From: Pseudogymnoascus destructans
Lineage: Eukaryota; Ascomycota; Leotiomycetes; Thelebolales; Thelebolaceae
Direction of reading: 5' to 3'
NCBI RefSeq assembly: GCF_001641265.1
Contig: NW_020167526.1
Coordinates: 1,054,001 to 1,118,000, forward strand
DNA length: 64,000 nucleotides
Shown here: positions 21,150 through 31,547 of the stretch, in pieces
Layout of the letters: every line of letters begins with the position of its first letter
Numbering within the stretch: the stretch's first letter is position 1
Program-made: the position numbers and the translations under genes
Notes under the pieces: generated by a model
Told to the model about the DNA's origin: nothing
The model's input: the letters and a program-made list of their open reading frames with translations, nothing else
The model's database searches: none

Positions 21150-23430
21150 TAGCTCGAAGAAGAGCTTTTACCCTCTTTTTCTAGAGGCGCTCTGCCCTCT
21201 AGGCCTCAACCCTAGCTCTTTTAAGCTGGTTATTAGCCTGGTTTCTAGCCTAGCAGGCTACCTAGGCTTCTTTAGCTATAGGCTTCTAGGCTTGAAGCCT
21301 GGCTTTCTAGGCCTAAAGCTCGTGAGCATGAGCAGCTTAGAGCTCACCTCCAAACTAAAGCTAGGCTTAGCTTATAGGTCGTGTTCTTATAGCTAGCTGC
21401 CTACTACAACCTTTTAGTCTAGTAAGCCAATTGTAGTAGCTCTCTTTTAAGGGACTACTAAAGCCCTCTAGAACCTAGTGTTTCTAGTACTATAGCCCCT
21501 CTTCTACAGCCTGAAAAGTAGAGGGTTTAGGTGTAGAAATCTGTATTAGTAGGGTAGGCATAGTAGGTGTAGGCATAGGCTGTGTAACGGGGTGCCAACC
21601 ATTATAGTGCATTGTATATATAGCGTGTTATGCGTATTCTACTAAGCTGGAATACTATAGTCTTTTTGGCTTAGTAGGATGTAGCACAAGTGTAACTATA
21701 CATCATTATAGGGTGTAAGTAGGTACATAGCTTCATAATAGCTGTATTACAGCTTATTATTGGCTAGATTCTAGCTTTCTAGAAAGCTAAGACTATTATA
21801 GACTCCTTAAAAGTGTGCTTCTGGATTTGGGTGAGATCTCTTATGAAGGATTGTAGGTTGTAGGTAATGTCCATGTCTCATATAGCTCTGAGCATAGCTA
21901 ATCTATGCTAGTGCTTATAAGGCTAGAACACTCCTATATCTAATGGCTGTAAAATGTGTGTGAGATGTAAGGGAAAGGTGTATATAATGATGTTATGTTC
22001 TTTTGCTACAATGACAAAGTCATGGCTTATATGGCTTATATAAGATTCGAGTAGTAGAACCTTCATATCCTCTAAAGCTATATGCTTTGCAAAATGCTCT
22101 AGCTACTGAAGAGCAAGCTGGCTATTTGAAAATCTAGAGTCTGAGAGTAGTACTAGCTCTGTGCCTTTGAGGTTCGTATAGTACTAAGTGTCATACTGAC
22201 ATTCGTTGCACTCAGTTTGCTATCAAACTCAAGAGCAAACTTAGAAATCTCCTCAAACCTACAAGTCACCATACATATCTTGGCTTATCACACCAACAAC
22301 AGAAGCAATACTACTCAACGATTGCTGCAAACTCTTCTACTACATCTGTTTATGCTACATACATCACGGCATATCATTTGGACACTCATTGAACAAGTTA
22401 TTAAGAAAATCTCCTCCTTAAGGGGGTGGGTCAATACTACCACATGGCATATCTCTACCAACTAGAGGCCTAGGAACATGAACGATAGCTCTAGAAGCTT
22501 CTACAACCCTCTATGATTCATTACACGTCATCGCTCCTTAGTTACCCACAAGATTGGTTAAGTTATGACATAATTTGTCTATAGGTACTCTGACCTTGGA
22601 CCTCCTTTTCACTTCCTATAGGCTAGGAACCCAAGAGATGGTTCTATGGGATTCTCTTACGTTCACTACATGATTAGCAAGCTAGTTGTGGGTCGCACTT
22701 GATTTCTAATACATTTACCAAGCCTGGTTAGTCATGGAAAGTCATGGAAAATGAGAGAACTACACTCCTTTGGCATAAATAGGATTGTCCTTTCCTTAAG
22801 AAAGGGCAAGCAGACAATACAGTAAATCGACTAGCACATACTTCTACGTCTTTTCCAAGCTTCCAAGCATTGATCTTGTTATTCTCTGTTTTTGAAAAGT
22901 CAGTGAGGTGCTAACCTCTGACTTACCCCTGAGTTCTCAGACTCAACATTTGTTGCAACTTGTCTAAACCACTTCACCACATCATACACCTGATTGCTGC
23001 GTTGTGGAATAGTCTAAGCTACAACCCTTTGGCTCTGTTTCCTAAGACAGTGTGTTGTCTTAGTAAATTCATCCCTTCCTTGGGTGGCTAGATTCTCACA
23101 TCTGGTGCACCCACCATTACACTAAGAATCCATATGTATTTTGCCTAGAATGACAAGTACAGGTGGTATGACTTTTCCTACTATAGACACAGCCTCTAGG
23201 ATAGTAATAGACATACGATTTTCAGGGCATAGAGCTCCTTTGCTATTCATAGTACCATAACCTTCTCACCTCCTGGAATTCTAATCCTAAAGCCTGTTTC
23301 ATCTATATTCCAGATTAACTCTGGCTTTATACCATGCTCTAGTATAAACTCATGGTACTCTCGAAACCACCGTGTAATAGTATTCTCATCTTGAGCTTTC
23401 GTACACTGAAGTGCAATAAGTCCATTAAAT
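21150..23430 (-). pseudogene. Relic of a pogo-type transposase (DDE_1 superfamily)
   Basis: Reading the minus strand from about 23420, a frame gives TRWFREYHEFILEHGIKPEL and then IWNIDETGFRIRIPGGEKV, which is the first catalytic Asp block of pogo transposases. It continues with stops to the solo LTR. Beyond it (below 22189) comes a block readable as DSRFSNSQLAL, LLLDSYISHISHDFV and THILQPLD with frame-preserving stops, the second and third Asp blocks. The C-terminal third is heavily degraded. The gene is dead; only the order of conserved blocks identifies it. Confidence 0.75.
22189..23121 (+). repeat. Solo LTR of the gypsy family, 933 bp
   Basis: The sequence begins TGTCATACTGACATTCG and ends CCCACCATTACA. 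It is nearly identical, in opposite orientation, to the two 936-bp LTRs of the gypsy element at 37592-44314. It is flanked by a perfect 5-bp target duplication CTAAG (22184-22188 and 23122-23126). No internal retrotransposon sequence is present, so the element was lost by LTR-LTR recombination after inserting into the pogo element. Confidence 0.95.
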
Positions 23431-23607
23431 GAATTGTATAGGATTACAATATAAATTACTATCTACATCTATGGAAAATGTTTTGGTTAAGGGGTAGCGG
23501 TGAACGGACGCCCGTCCGAAACCGCGCACATCGCTTCCGCTCATTTTGAAACCGCACGGATCGCTTATTCTAACCTTTGAGCGAAGCGAAAATTTGGCCA
23601 CGACGAT

Positions 23608-24779
23608 TAGCCTATCAAGCACGTGGGGAACGTCAAACGGACGGATTCAGAGAAAGAAAAGCGACCAGGGAGGGTCGCCCCCACAATCAGAACTTCACAC
23701 CGCAGTAGGTAGGTCAGACGCTGAGCTAGTGTTAGACCTGTTTTCGTTTCTGTTGGGTTTTGGGTCGGTGCGGTGTGGTTTCCTCCACCGCGGAATACGA
23801 GCTGCATGATAATTGAGGAATTGCGGAGGGGGCTGTGAATCATTCGGCGTCATGGCGGTGGCGAGGGGAGCGGAGGAGGGGAGACAAGCAAAGAAAGGAG
23901 GTAGGGTAGGCGGGATATTGTGGATGGCTGTCATATCGTCATAGTTTGGGAGATCACAAAAGGGGCATTGTCAAGACCAAACAAGGGCAGCGAGCTACAT
24001 GTACTGTTTCCGGCCGTCAGACGCGGTCCCTTAATAACAATGAAAATCCCACCATTTCCCAAGTGCGTGTTAGCCCCAAGACAGGTTGTTGAAACATTGG
24101 AAAATAGTAAAAAAAAAAATAGATGGATACTGCGCCCTACAGTACTTTTACTATGGTAGAAGTGGTAGAAAGTGGTACAGTGGTGTGTAAGTGGGACAGT
24201 TACTGAGTGGGAGGGCAAGGTTCCCCACTAATACATGTTAATACCTACGGGAGGGGTATCATCCTTAATCCATTCATGTACTCTTTGGTCCGTATATTAC
24301 TGGAGTTCTGTGACTAGAATGTTGGAGTAAGCGTACGCGTATAGCTATTCGTCCTCCCGTGATACTGCTGATAGTGGCTGACAAGCTTGCCCCAAAGTCC
24401 TTTCCCCCTTAGAATAAGCCTTATAGGTACCTTGCCGTAAAGTAACTCTACCCTACTCCCTCTCATCTAAAAACTATTCGTACAATACTAAAACCAAAAA
24501 ATACTTTTGTCCCAAGTACTCTCTCTAGCTTACCACCCCACCCTCCACCCAACTTTACCGTACCCACCTCTAGCATTCACTATTCGCTGTACCTCTTATC
24601 CCCGTACCCAACCCGTACCACACTACTCACTTTTTTTTACTCACTTACTCACCTTTTTGCCTCAAAAATATACTAAAATACTAAAATTCCAGCCACCCAC
24701 AACCCTCAATAGCGCCCGTTCACCCCGTCCACGCCCAAAACCCAACTACTACCTCCTAAGTTACCCTCCTACTCTACCC
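23608..24779. other. Intergenic, no gene seen
   Basis: Ordinary non-coding sequence with a short A-run near 24110. Open frames on both strands are short and lack conserved features. Nothing is recognised. Confidence 0.5.
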
Positions 24780-24975
24780 TCCTACCCTCTACCTAACCTA
24801 CCTAGCCTACCTAACCTACCTAGCCTACCTAACCTACCTAACCTACCTAACCTACCTAGCCTACCTAACCTACCTAACCTACCTAACCTACCTAACCTAC
24901 CTAACCTACCTAACCTACCTAACCTACCTAACCTACCTAACCTCCTCCCTCCTCCCTCCTCCCTCCTCCTCTCCT
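24780..24975. repeat. CTACCTAAC minisatellite (9-bp unit)
   Basis: A tandem array of a 9-bp unit CTACCTAAC, with CTAGC variants near its left side, spans about 24790-24940 and is followed by CCTCCCT units. The resemblance to telomeric CCCTAA is superficial because the period is nine, not six. Confidence 0.9.
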
Positions 24976-25020
24976 CCACAATCAATTAAAATCCCTGGTC
25001 TCTGCTTCTTTATATCTTCT

Positions 25021-25195
25021 ATCTACCTTCTACCTTCTACCTTCCTTCTACCTTCTACACCTTCTACACCTTCTACCTTCTACCTTCTACCTTCTACCTT
25101 CTACCTTCTACCTTCTACCTTCTACCTTCTACCTTCTACCTTCTACCTTCTACCTTCTACCTTCTACCTTCTACCTATACCTTCTACCTACTACC
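25021..25195. repeat. CTACCTT microsatellite/minisatellite (7-bp unit)
   Basis: About 24 near-perfect copies of a 7-bp CTACCTT unit, all pyrimidine except one A per unit. It lies roughly 0.9 kb upstream of the phospholipase C start codon, in its probable promoter or 5' leader. Confidence 0.9.
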
Positions 25196-26084
25196 AGGTT
25201 CACGCTCTTTAACAATAATAATAATACATACTCCATCTGTTGTTGTTGTTCTGCTATCTGCACCTCTGTGCTCCACCGCAGTCTGCATCATACCGATCCT
25301 AGTCTACCGCCTCCCGCCGCCTTGTTGTACGGCGACTCACTCAATCAGCAATCTTCAAATAAAAAATATATATATATTCGGAACGCACCAATAATCAACT
25401 GCCTGCCTGCTGGAACACCAGGATACTCCACACGAAAAGATCTGCCTATATCAAACAGATCCCCCTCAGCTCCAGGAGCCCGTCCATTTCCAATTTCAGC
25501 CTTGTGCAGCTTCTACAGTTCGCATGCGACTGGGTTGCCTTGTACTGTACACCTGGCGCCTACAGATCTCCAAAAAAGCTACGTGCTGCAGACCTCGCTC
25601 AAATCGGCATCTCACCTCGCAATAAACTTGCTGCTGCATACCACGCCGGCTCAGCTTGTGCGCACCTGATATTCCCCACATTCTTTCTTCAACCCCTGGC
25701 TGCAGGTCGACCGTCAGACGCCCGCATATACAAACAATTACGACCCTACCTACACCTACATAAACACGGCCTCCCTCGACAGCCTTGCGTCTGACACGCC
25801 GAACGACCGACCGACGCGTTGGCTGCGTGGACAAACCAAGGGCCTTTCTCTCCGGTCCCCCAAATCCCTGTCAAATTGGCACCCAGAGAAAGAAATATGA
25901 AGACAATTAAAGATACCACTCGCTCGTCGTAGCTCGGCACTGCAGTCTCCTACCCTGCGATCCCTCGAAGCTATCGCTGATGGCCTCGTTATAACGAAAT
26001 ATTCCACCACCAAACTTCCACTTATCACTACTGTTCCTCGAATCCGCAACGCCATTCTTTATACCTCCTCCCCCCACCACCACG

Positions 26085-29000
26085 ATGGCTCACCAACCCA
26101 CCATACCGCCGCAGCCGCCACGGCGAGCCATGCCCTCTAAAGTTCAGACGAGCTTCCTACCTACTATACCTTCCGCCTCGCTCCCCACTTCCGCCATAAG
26201 TGCCTCCTCCCTGACGTCCAGCTCGCAGCAGGCGTCTCCGGTGCTCTCCCCTCAGACACAACTCACAACAAACAACAGCTCCGTGCAAGGCTCACCTGAG
26301 CCCGACCTACCCAAAGGTAGCTGTGATAGTGACCTTCCAACCCGCTTCGAGCTTCCTGAATCCATTGTCCACCGAAAGAACAGCCACAGTGCCATGAGCG
26401 AGGCAATGGCGTTAAATAAAGGTCCGGGCATCATCAGGAGGCTGTCAAATAAGGCTTCCAAGTTTGCTGGGCGCCGCCGACAGTCGTCTGCCGCTGCCAA
26501 TAGCCGCGATCACAGCTCGGGACCGGTCATCATGCGGAGGCGGAGTGACAGCACTAGCACAGCGCCTGAGGTCCGGCCAGCGCTGCTCACGGAGTCCGAC
26601 GATGAGAGCCGAGATGATACACGAGACGACATGAACGGCTTCGCTGATGGGATGAAGGAGTACTACAGCAATGACAGTCCCACTGGCTCCATCTCTGGCG
26701 TGCCCATCAACGACGGTCCGGTGATACCAGCAGTGCTTCTCCAGGGCACAACTATGCTCAAGGTGTCGAAGAAGAAGAAGAAGAAGCTTACGTTTGCTCT
26801 CGATATCGACGCCGCAAAGGTTTCCTGGGACAAGAACAGACAGTCAAAGGCTTTCTACATTGACGACATCAAAGAAATTCGCTCAGGGTCAGACGCGCGG
26901 AATTATCGCTTAGAGTTTGGTGTGCCGGCCTGTGACGAACGCCGCTTTTTCTCGATTCTCTACGTGATATCTGATAAATCGAAAGGCCGATCGCAGAAAT
27001 TGATGCATTTAATTGCCGGCGATGACAGGACCTTTGAGCTATGGACGACTACCCTCGATGCCATCTCGAAGCACAGACATGAGTTGATGGCGTCGCTGTC
27101 GTCGTTCAACGACAAGGCGGTCCGCGCGTACTGGCGTCGCGAGATGAGTAAGCAGTTTGGCGACCGGGCGCACTCCGAGGACGAGGAGATGATTGATATC
27201 ACAGGCGTTGAGCGCCTCTGCCGGAGCTTGCACATCCATGGCGTCAACAATCATTTGCGTGCCAAATTTGCCCAGGTCGATGAGCTGAAGTGCGGGCTGC
27301 TTACATATGGCCAGTTCCAGGAGCTCATCAATCTCATGAAGAGGCGCGAGGACGTGCGGGCTCTGTATAACGAGCTCACGGCGCCGGACAAGAAAGGCAT
27401 TACCCTCGAAGACTTCCTGGTGTTCTTGAAGGACACGCAAGGTGAAGATGTCGAGGGCCGTCGCACTCACTGGACGACTGTGTTCAACAAGTTTGTCCGG
27501 CGATCGAAGACCAAGGAGCAAGCCCAGCAAGACCTTCAAAACAGCGAGACTCCCGTCATGAACGAGTCCGCCCTAGCAAGCTACCTCACCTCCACATATA
27601 ATGTTCCGATCAAAGATGTTCCAGCAAACTTCACCCTCGACCGACCACTTCACGAGTACTACATATCAAGCTCTCACAATACGTACCTTCTGGGAAGGCA
27701 GGTTGCAGGCCAATCGAGCGTCGAGGCTTATATCTCAGCACTGTCGAAGGGTTGTCGCTGCGTCGAGGTCGACTGCTGGGATGGCAGCGAGGGGCCTGTC
27801 GTAATGCATGGCAGGACACTGACGAGCCAAGTCTCGTTCGCCGATGTCATGACTACGATCAGCAAGTATGCGTTTGTGAGCTCCCAGTTCCCGTTGTTGA
27901 TATCACTCGAGGTTCACTGCAGCCGACAGCAGCAGATCATGATGGCGGAGATCATCAAGGCAACCTGCGGATCGAAACTCATCACTGAGCCACTAGACCC
28001 GAATTCCCAGCAGCTGCCAAGCCCGTCGCAGCTGATGAACCGCATCCTGATCAAGGTTAAGATGCCCTGTGATGAGCCGGCCTTCAACGCCGAGGTGACA
28101 GCTGGCCGGAGACGCGGAGCCAGCGTCAACTCTCCGTACGTGAGACCGATCGTGCTCGACAACTCCATGATCCCAAACGCATCGATCCTGCAAAGCCCGT
28201 CGATGAGCCCTCGCCAACGTCCCACTATGGGCATCACCCGCAGTCAGACTACAAGCATACGATCCCCGCAACATGCCGGCGAGAGCCAGGACAGCCTGAG
28301 CAACAGCACGAGCGAGAGCGAGAGCATGAACGACGATGGCTCGGAGAAGCGCAAGCAGCAGAGCAACATTGTCAAGGTGCTCGGCGACCTGGGTGTGTAC
28401 ACCGCAGGCGTCAAGTTCCACGGCTTCGACGCGCCCGAGAGCAAGACCTACAACCACATCTACTCCTTCATGGAAGCGACATTCACGAAGAACAGCAAGA
28501 CGCCCGACACCAAGCGCGCGCTGGTGCGCCACAACATGCGCCACATGATGCGCGTGTACCCCAACAGGTGGCGCGTCGCCTCGACCAACTTCGATCCGCT
28601 GACCTACTGGCGCCGTGGCGTGCAGATGGCCGCGCTTAACTGGCAGACCTACGATCTTGGCATGCAGATCAACGATGCCATGTTCGAAGGTGGCACTGAT
28701 GTTTCGGGCTACGTCCTCAAGCCCAGCGGCCTGCGCGAGATCACCATGCTTCCCAATGTCCCCGAGGCCGCCGGTGAAGGCTACGTCAAGCGCGAGCGCA
28801 AGCTCGTCACCTTCAGCATCGAAGTCATCTCCGCGCAGCAGCTCATGCGTCCCAAGAACCTCCCAGCCACACGCACCGTCGACCCCTACGTCGAAGTGGA
28901 AGTCTTCCACGCCGACGACAAAGCCAAAGACGTCGCAGGCGTAGTGGGTGAAGGCGGACCCGACGCCGCCGGCCGAGGAGGCTCCTCCGGCCTCGGCGCC

Positions 29001-29411
29001 CCGCGCCGCCTGCGCACTCAGATCGTGCCCGAGAACGGCTTCAACCCGCTCTTCAACCAGAAGTTCAAGTTCGCGCTGACGACAAAGTACCCCGATCTCG
29101 TGTTCGTGCGGTGGACGGTGCGCGCGTCGCGCGATGGGCATAACTACGACGACCGCGGCACGCCGCTGGCGGCGTACACGGCGAAGTTGGGGAACTTGAA
29201 GCAGGGATACCGCACGTTGCCGCTTATGGACGCGAATGGTGACCAGTTCCTCTTTTCGACGCTGTGCTGTAAGGTCAAGGTCAAGGAGGCCACGAGCGTG
29301 TATGTCGATGGTCCGTCTGAGGCGGTCGGGAAGCTGAAGAGTCTTGGTCGCTCTATCATCGGGCGCGCGCAGAGCATGCCGGTGACGCCGAAGACGCCGG
29401 ATAGTGTGTAG
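26085..29411 (+). CDS. plc1: Phosphoinositide-specific phospholipase C (delta-like)
   Basis: Single-exon 1108-aa protein with ATG at 26085. It hydrolyses PtdIns(4,5)P2 to diacylglycerol and inositol trisphosphate in a Ca2+-dependent way at the plasma membrane. Domains in order: a disordered Ser-rich N-terminus (1-210); a PH-like region (about 215-345, with a KKKKKK stretch); EF-hand-like helices (about 375-470); catalytic X box (about 520-670), with catalytic His about 531 in SSSHNTYLLG, the metal-binding VEVDCWDG and His about 575 in VMHGRT; a long Ser-rich X-Y linker; Y box (about 765-885; VRHNMRHMMRVYPN and TYDLGMQINDAMF); and a C2 domain (about 905-1050). The 44-residue spacing of the two histidines matches PLC-delta. 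The C-terminal tail (after about 1070) is basic. Confidence 0.95.
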   Translation: MAHQPTIPPQPPRRAMPSKVQTSFLPTIPSASLPTSAISASSLTSSSQQASPVLSPQTQLTTNNSSVQGSPEPDLPKGSCDSDLPTRFELPESIVHRKNSHSAMSEAMALNKGPGIIRRLSNKASKFAGRRRQSSAAANSRDHSSGPVIMRRRSDSTSTAPEVRPALLTESDDESRDDTRDDMNGFADGMKEYYSNDSPTGSISGVPINDGPVIPAVLLQGTTMLKVSKKKKKKLTFALDIDAAKVSWDKNRQSKAFYIDDIKEIRSGSDARNYRLEFGVPACDERRFFSILYVISDKSKGRSQKLMHLIAGDDRTFELWTTTLDAISKHRHELMASLSSFNDKAVRAYWRREMSKQFGDRAHSEDEEMIDITGVERLCRSLHIHGVNNHLRAKFAQVDELKCGLLTYGQFQELINLMKRREDVRALYNELTAPDKKGITLEDFLVFLKDTQGEDVEGRRTHWTTVFNKFVRRSKTKEQAQQDLQNSETPVMNESALASYLTSTYNVPIKDVPANFTLDRPLHEYYISSSHNTYLLGRQVAGQSSVEAYISALSKGCRCVEVDCWDGSEGPVVMHGRTLTSQVSFADVMTTISKYAFVSSQFPLLISLEVHCSRQQQIMMAEIIKATCGSKLITEPLDPNSQQLPSPSQLMNRILIKVKMPCDEPAFNAEVTAGRRRGASVNSPYVRPIVLDNSMIPNASILQSPSMSPRQRPTMGITRSQTTSIRSPQHAGESQDSLSNSTSESESMNDDGSEKRKQQSNIVKVLGDLGVYTAGVKFHGFDAPESKTYNHIYSFMEATFTKNSKTPDTKRALVRHNMRHMMRVYPNRWRVASTNFDPLTYWRRGVQMAALNWQTYDLGMQINDAMFEGGTDVSGYVLKPSGLREITMLPNVPEAAGEGYVKRERKLVTFSIEVISAQQLMRPKNLPATRTVDPYVEVEVFHADDKAKDVAGVVGEGGPDAAGRGGSSGLGAPRRLRTQIVPENGFNPLFNQKFKFALTTKYPDLVFVRWTVRASRDGHNYDDRGTPLAAYTAKLGNLKQGYRTLPLMDANGDQFLFSTLCCKVKVKEATSVYVDGPSEAVGKLKSLGRSIIGRAQSMPVTPKTPDSV

Positions 29412-30713
29412 ACACGCACGCCGTGGAGAATGTTTTGTTTACTTGTATTATACCGCCCCATTCGGGGCTTGTTTCGACATCACATCACTTATCTGATCAT
29501 CATAATACCCGCTCAACCTCTCAACTTACTACTCTCAAAGCAACGACGAGATCACACAAACTACACTATACTACTATACTATCTCGATGGTACGATACCA
29601 CCAAAACCACACACCGCCCATCTGGGCAAAACCTATTCGTCCTTTTGTTGTTGTTTTTGAGCACACCGAGACATACCCCTATAGCTATGAGTTTTTATTT
29701 ACCCGGGAGGAGAATTAGGGGGGCAGGAAACCCTCGTATATATACCCTCCCTGGCGCTTTCGCAGCAGGCTGCATTGTGTGGCCAACGACCGCACCTCTT
29801 TAACGACTCTTACCAACATACCAATTTCTTTTTTTGTCCTTGTCCGTTGTGATCGAAATTGTGTGTTCTTTTTTCTTTTGTCTTCTGCTTTAGTTTTTTA
29901 TGTTTTCTCTGGCGAATTCAAACGGATTTTGGGTGGGATGGAGACTGGGATTTTTGCGCCTCCTTACCATGGGAAGTTGGGAATACTGGGATTATGTGAA
30001 TTGGGAATTGTGATAAGGGGGGTGCTGTTAGAAAGGCAGCCGGGACCTTTTGCATGGATAGGCTGCATATTTGGCAGAGGGGCCCGCGGGAAGCTGGCTG
30101 TGGGCTTGGCTTTGATTTTGGGGGGTGCATGATGGGGGACTCTGATATGGCTGGACTGTTGAGGGAGGTCATAGCAGGTGGGAGGGGAGGGTAGTGTAAA
30201 TTTGACAGGATGGAATGAACTGTGGATTCTACCCAAGATATATTCTTACTATGCTGTCTATTAATGTCTATGTCGCTAACCATGCCTATACTGGCGAGAA
30301 ATGTCTACTAAATCTTGTCCTCGGCGCTCTGCTCCCTCAGACCTCACCGGGGAGGGGCGGCAGGAGAAGGGGGGGGTAGTAGCGCCGCGTTCAGCCCCCC
30401 TACGCCTAATGATGGCACATTGGAGAGTACGTACGGATACGTACTGCCTACGTCACCCTGAAGTTGTGAATTCGGCCCTGAGAATTAAACAAGGGTAAGT
30501 CACTAGGCATAGGGCTTTCGCAACCCCTTCAAGCAGAAAGATCCCAAATCGCGAACGTAGGGTAAGTTGCAGTGTGAATCATATTGTTCCATTACCTTCT
30601 ATTCTATAGTCCTCTATCCCCAAGACAGTTACGTCCTCTTACGAAAGCCGTTTTACTGCACCCCCATCTCTTAGCTGCCTCTCAAGTCATTTTCGGTTTT
30701 TATTAGTTTCCTT
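29412..30713. other. Intergenic, no gene seen
   Basis: About 1.3 kb after the phospholipase C gene. It should include that gene's 3' untranslated region and the left edge of the transposon island. Pyrimidine-rich (29830-29900) and purine-rich (30130-30200) tracts are visible; no coding frame stands out. Confidence 0.5.
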
Positions 30714-31345
30714 AATACATATGCAAAAGTGTGCGCAGTCTGAGCTGTCAGCGATAATAATCATATCCTTATTCTCTTTAAAAATCCTTCTATTGAGATT
30801 ATTCACACTACCATCTCCATAATCTGATCTCGTTCAATATATCTTCTCATCACTGACTTGACAAGAACTAACTTACTGCTGTCCCAGTCCTCACCAGCAT
30901 ATCAAAGCAGTCGTCCCAGAGAAAGTATTCCCCTCGTATTGTTGTAAGCGCTTTCCCAGAATCCGCTACTTGTAGAGCCTGTGCATTGATCGCATGTAAA
31001 AACGGCGTCTCATGAACTGTAACCCCCTCTTCAGAAACGTCACGACCTGCTGCAGGCGGTAGCTGGTAAGATGAGGATTTGGTGTTGTAGCCTCGTGTCG
31101 ATGTCAGCAAAGTAATATCTACATTCACATGATCAGACATACCTCGGGGGCCGAGTCGTTCAAAATATCTTGCCTTTGAGTGATATCGTCCATCTGTTCA
31201 GCTAATCCTTCCTTGTCTATTCTAGCTGTACTACTCGGTGTCGACTCATAGACAGGAGCATGGTCTGTCTCTTGGGAGGAGACTTTATCGCTATCCTTCG
31301 CTCTAATGCTTCCAGGATTTGGGGGCCTGATGATTTCATGGTGAG
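30714..31345 (-). CDS. Unrecognised multi-exon gene or gene fragment
   Basis: Two minus-strand blocks look coding and are joined by a good intron. The upstream block (to 31143) reads PPNPGSIRAKDSDKVSSQE... and ends NDSAPE. The intron 31063-31142 has a GTATGT donor, TGCTGAC branch and CCAG acceptor. The second block (31062-30877) includes GRDVSEEGVTVHETPFLH and GEYFLWDDCFDMLV. A second GTAAGT donor follows at 30876, with a TGACAG acceptor at 30745. The 5' start is not found; upstream sequence stays open without an ATG until about 31345. No family recognised. It may be a small host gene or a remnant trapped beside transposons. Confidence 0.4.
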
Positions 31346-31516
31346 AATTATGTTATCCTCTGATGTCAATTCTGTCACAGTATAGAAAGACATGACAGTG
31401 GGAAGATTTAATCTATTTCATTGATTGTTTCTACAGTACACCCATTCAAGGCTTTATCTTCGGCCATAAAAATGAAAAGTCATATTGAAGAGTACCGTTT
31501 TCATTTTAATGTCGAC
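31346..31516. other. Short spacer before the transposon island
   Basis: No coding signal. It ends at a CAGTGTTGCC that resembles a hAT terminal sequence. Confidence 0.3.
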
Positions 31517-31547
31517 CAGTGTTGCCCGAGTAGTACTCGCCGTAGTA

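Larger units (their letters stand above)
20926..23607 (-). mobile_element. Decayed Fot1/pogo transposon holding a solo LTR
   Basis: Matching inverted ends flank the region: the left reads ATCGTCGTGACCAATTTTTC from 20926 and the right, on the reverse strand from 23607, reads ATCGTCGTGGCCAAATTTTC. Both are followed by GCTTCGCTCAA, and TA lies outside each end (20924-20925, 23608-23609). Without the 938 bp of solo LTR and duplicated target, the element would be about 1.74 kb, normal for Fot1/pogo. Inside, the minus strand carries a transposase riddled with stops. The density of TAG/TAA where Trp or Gln would be expected suggests C-to-T (RIP-like) decay. Confidence 0.8.

Noticed and set aside
24780..24975. 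Telomere-like CCTAACC repeats
   Set aside because: The period is 9 bp, not the 6 bp of fungal telomeres, and the array lies inside the sequence with genes on both sides.
25268..25834. Small open frames upstream of PLC as separate genes
   Set aside because: They lie in the probable 5' leader or promoter of PLC, have no recognisable features and overlap on both strands.
27993..29141. 382-codon minus-strand open frame opposite the PLC gene
   Set aside because: Antisense to the conserved Y box and C2 region; Ala/His/Val-rich composition is typical of a shadow frame.
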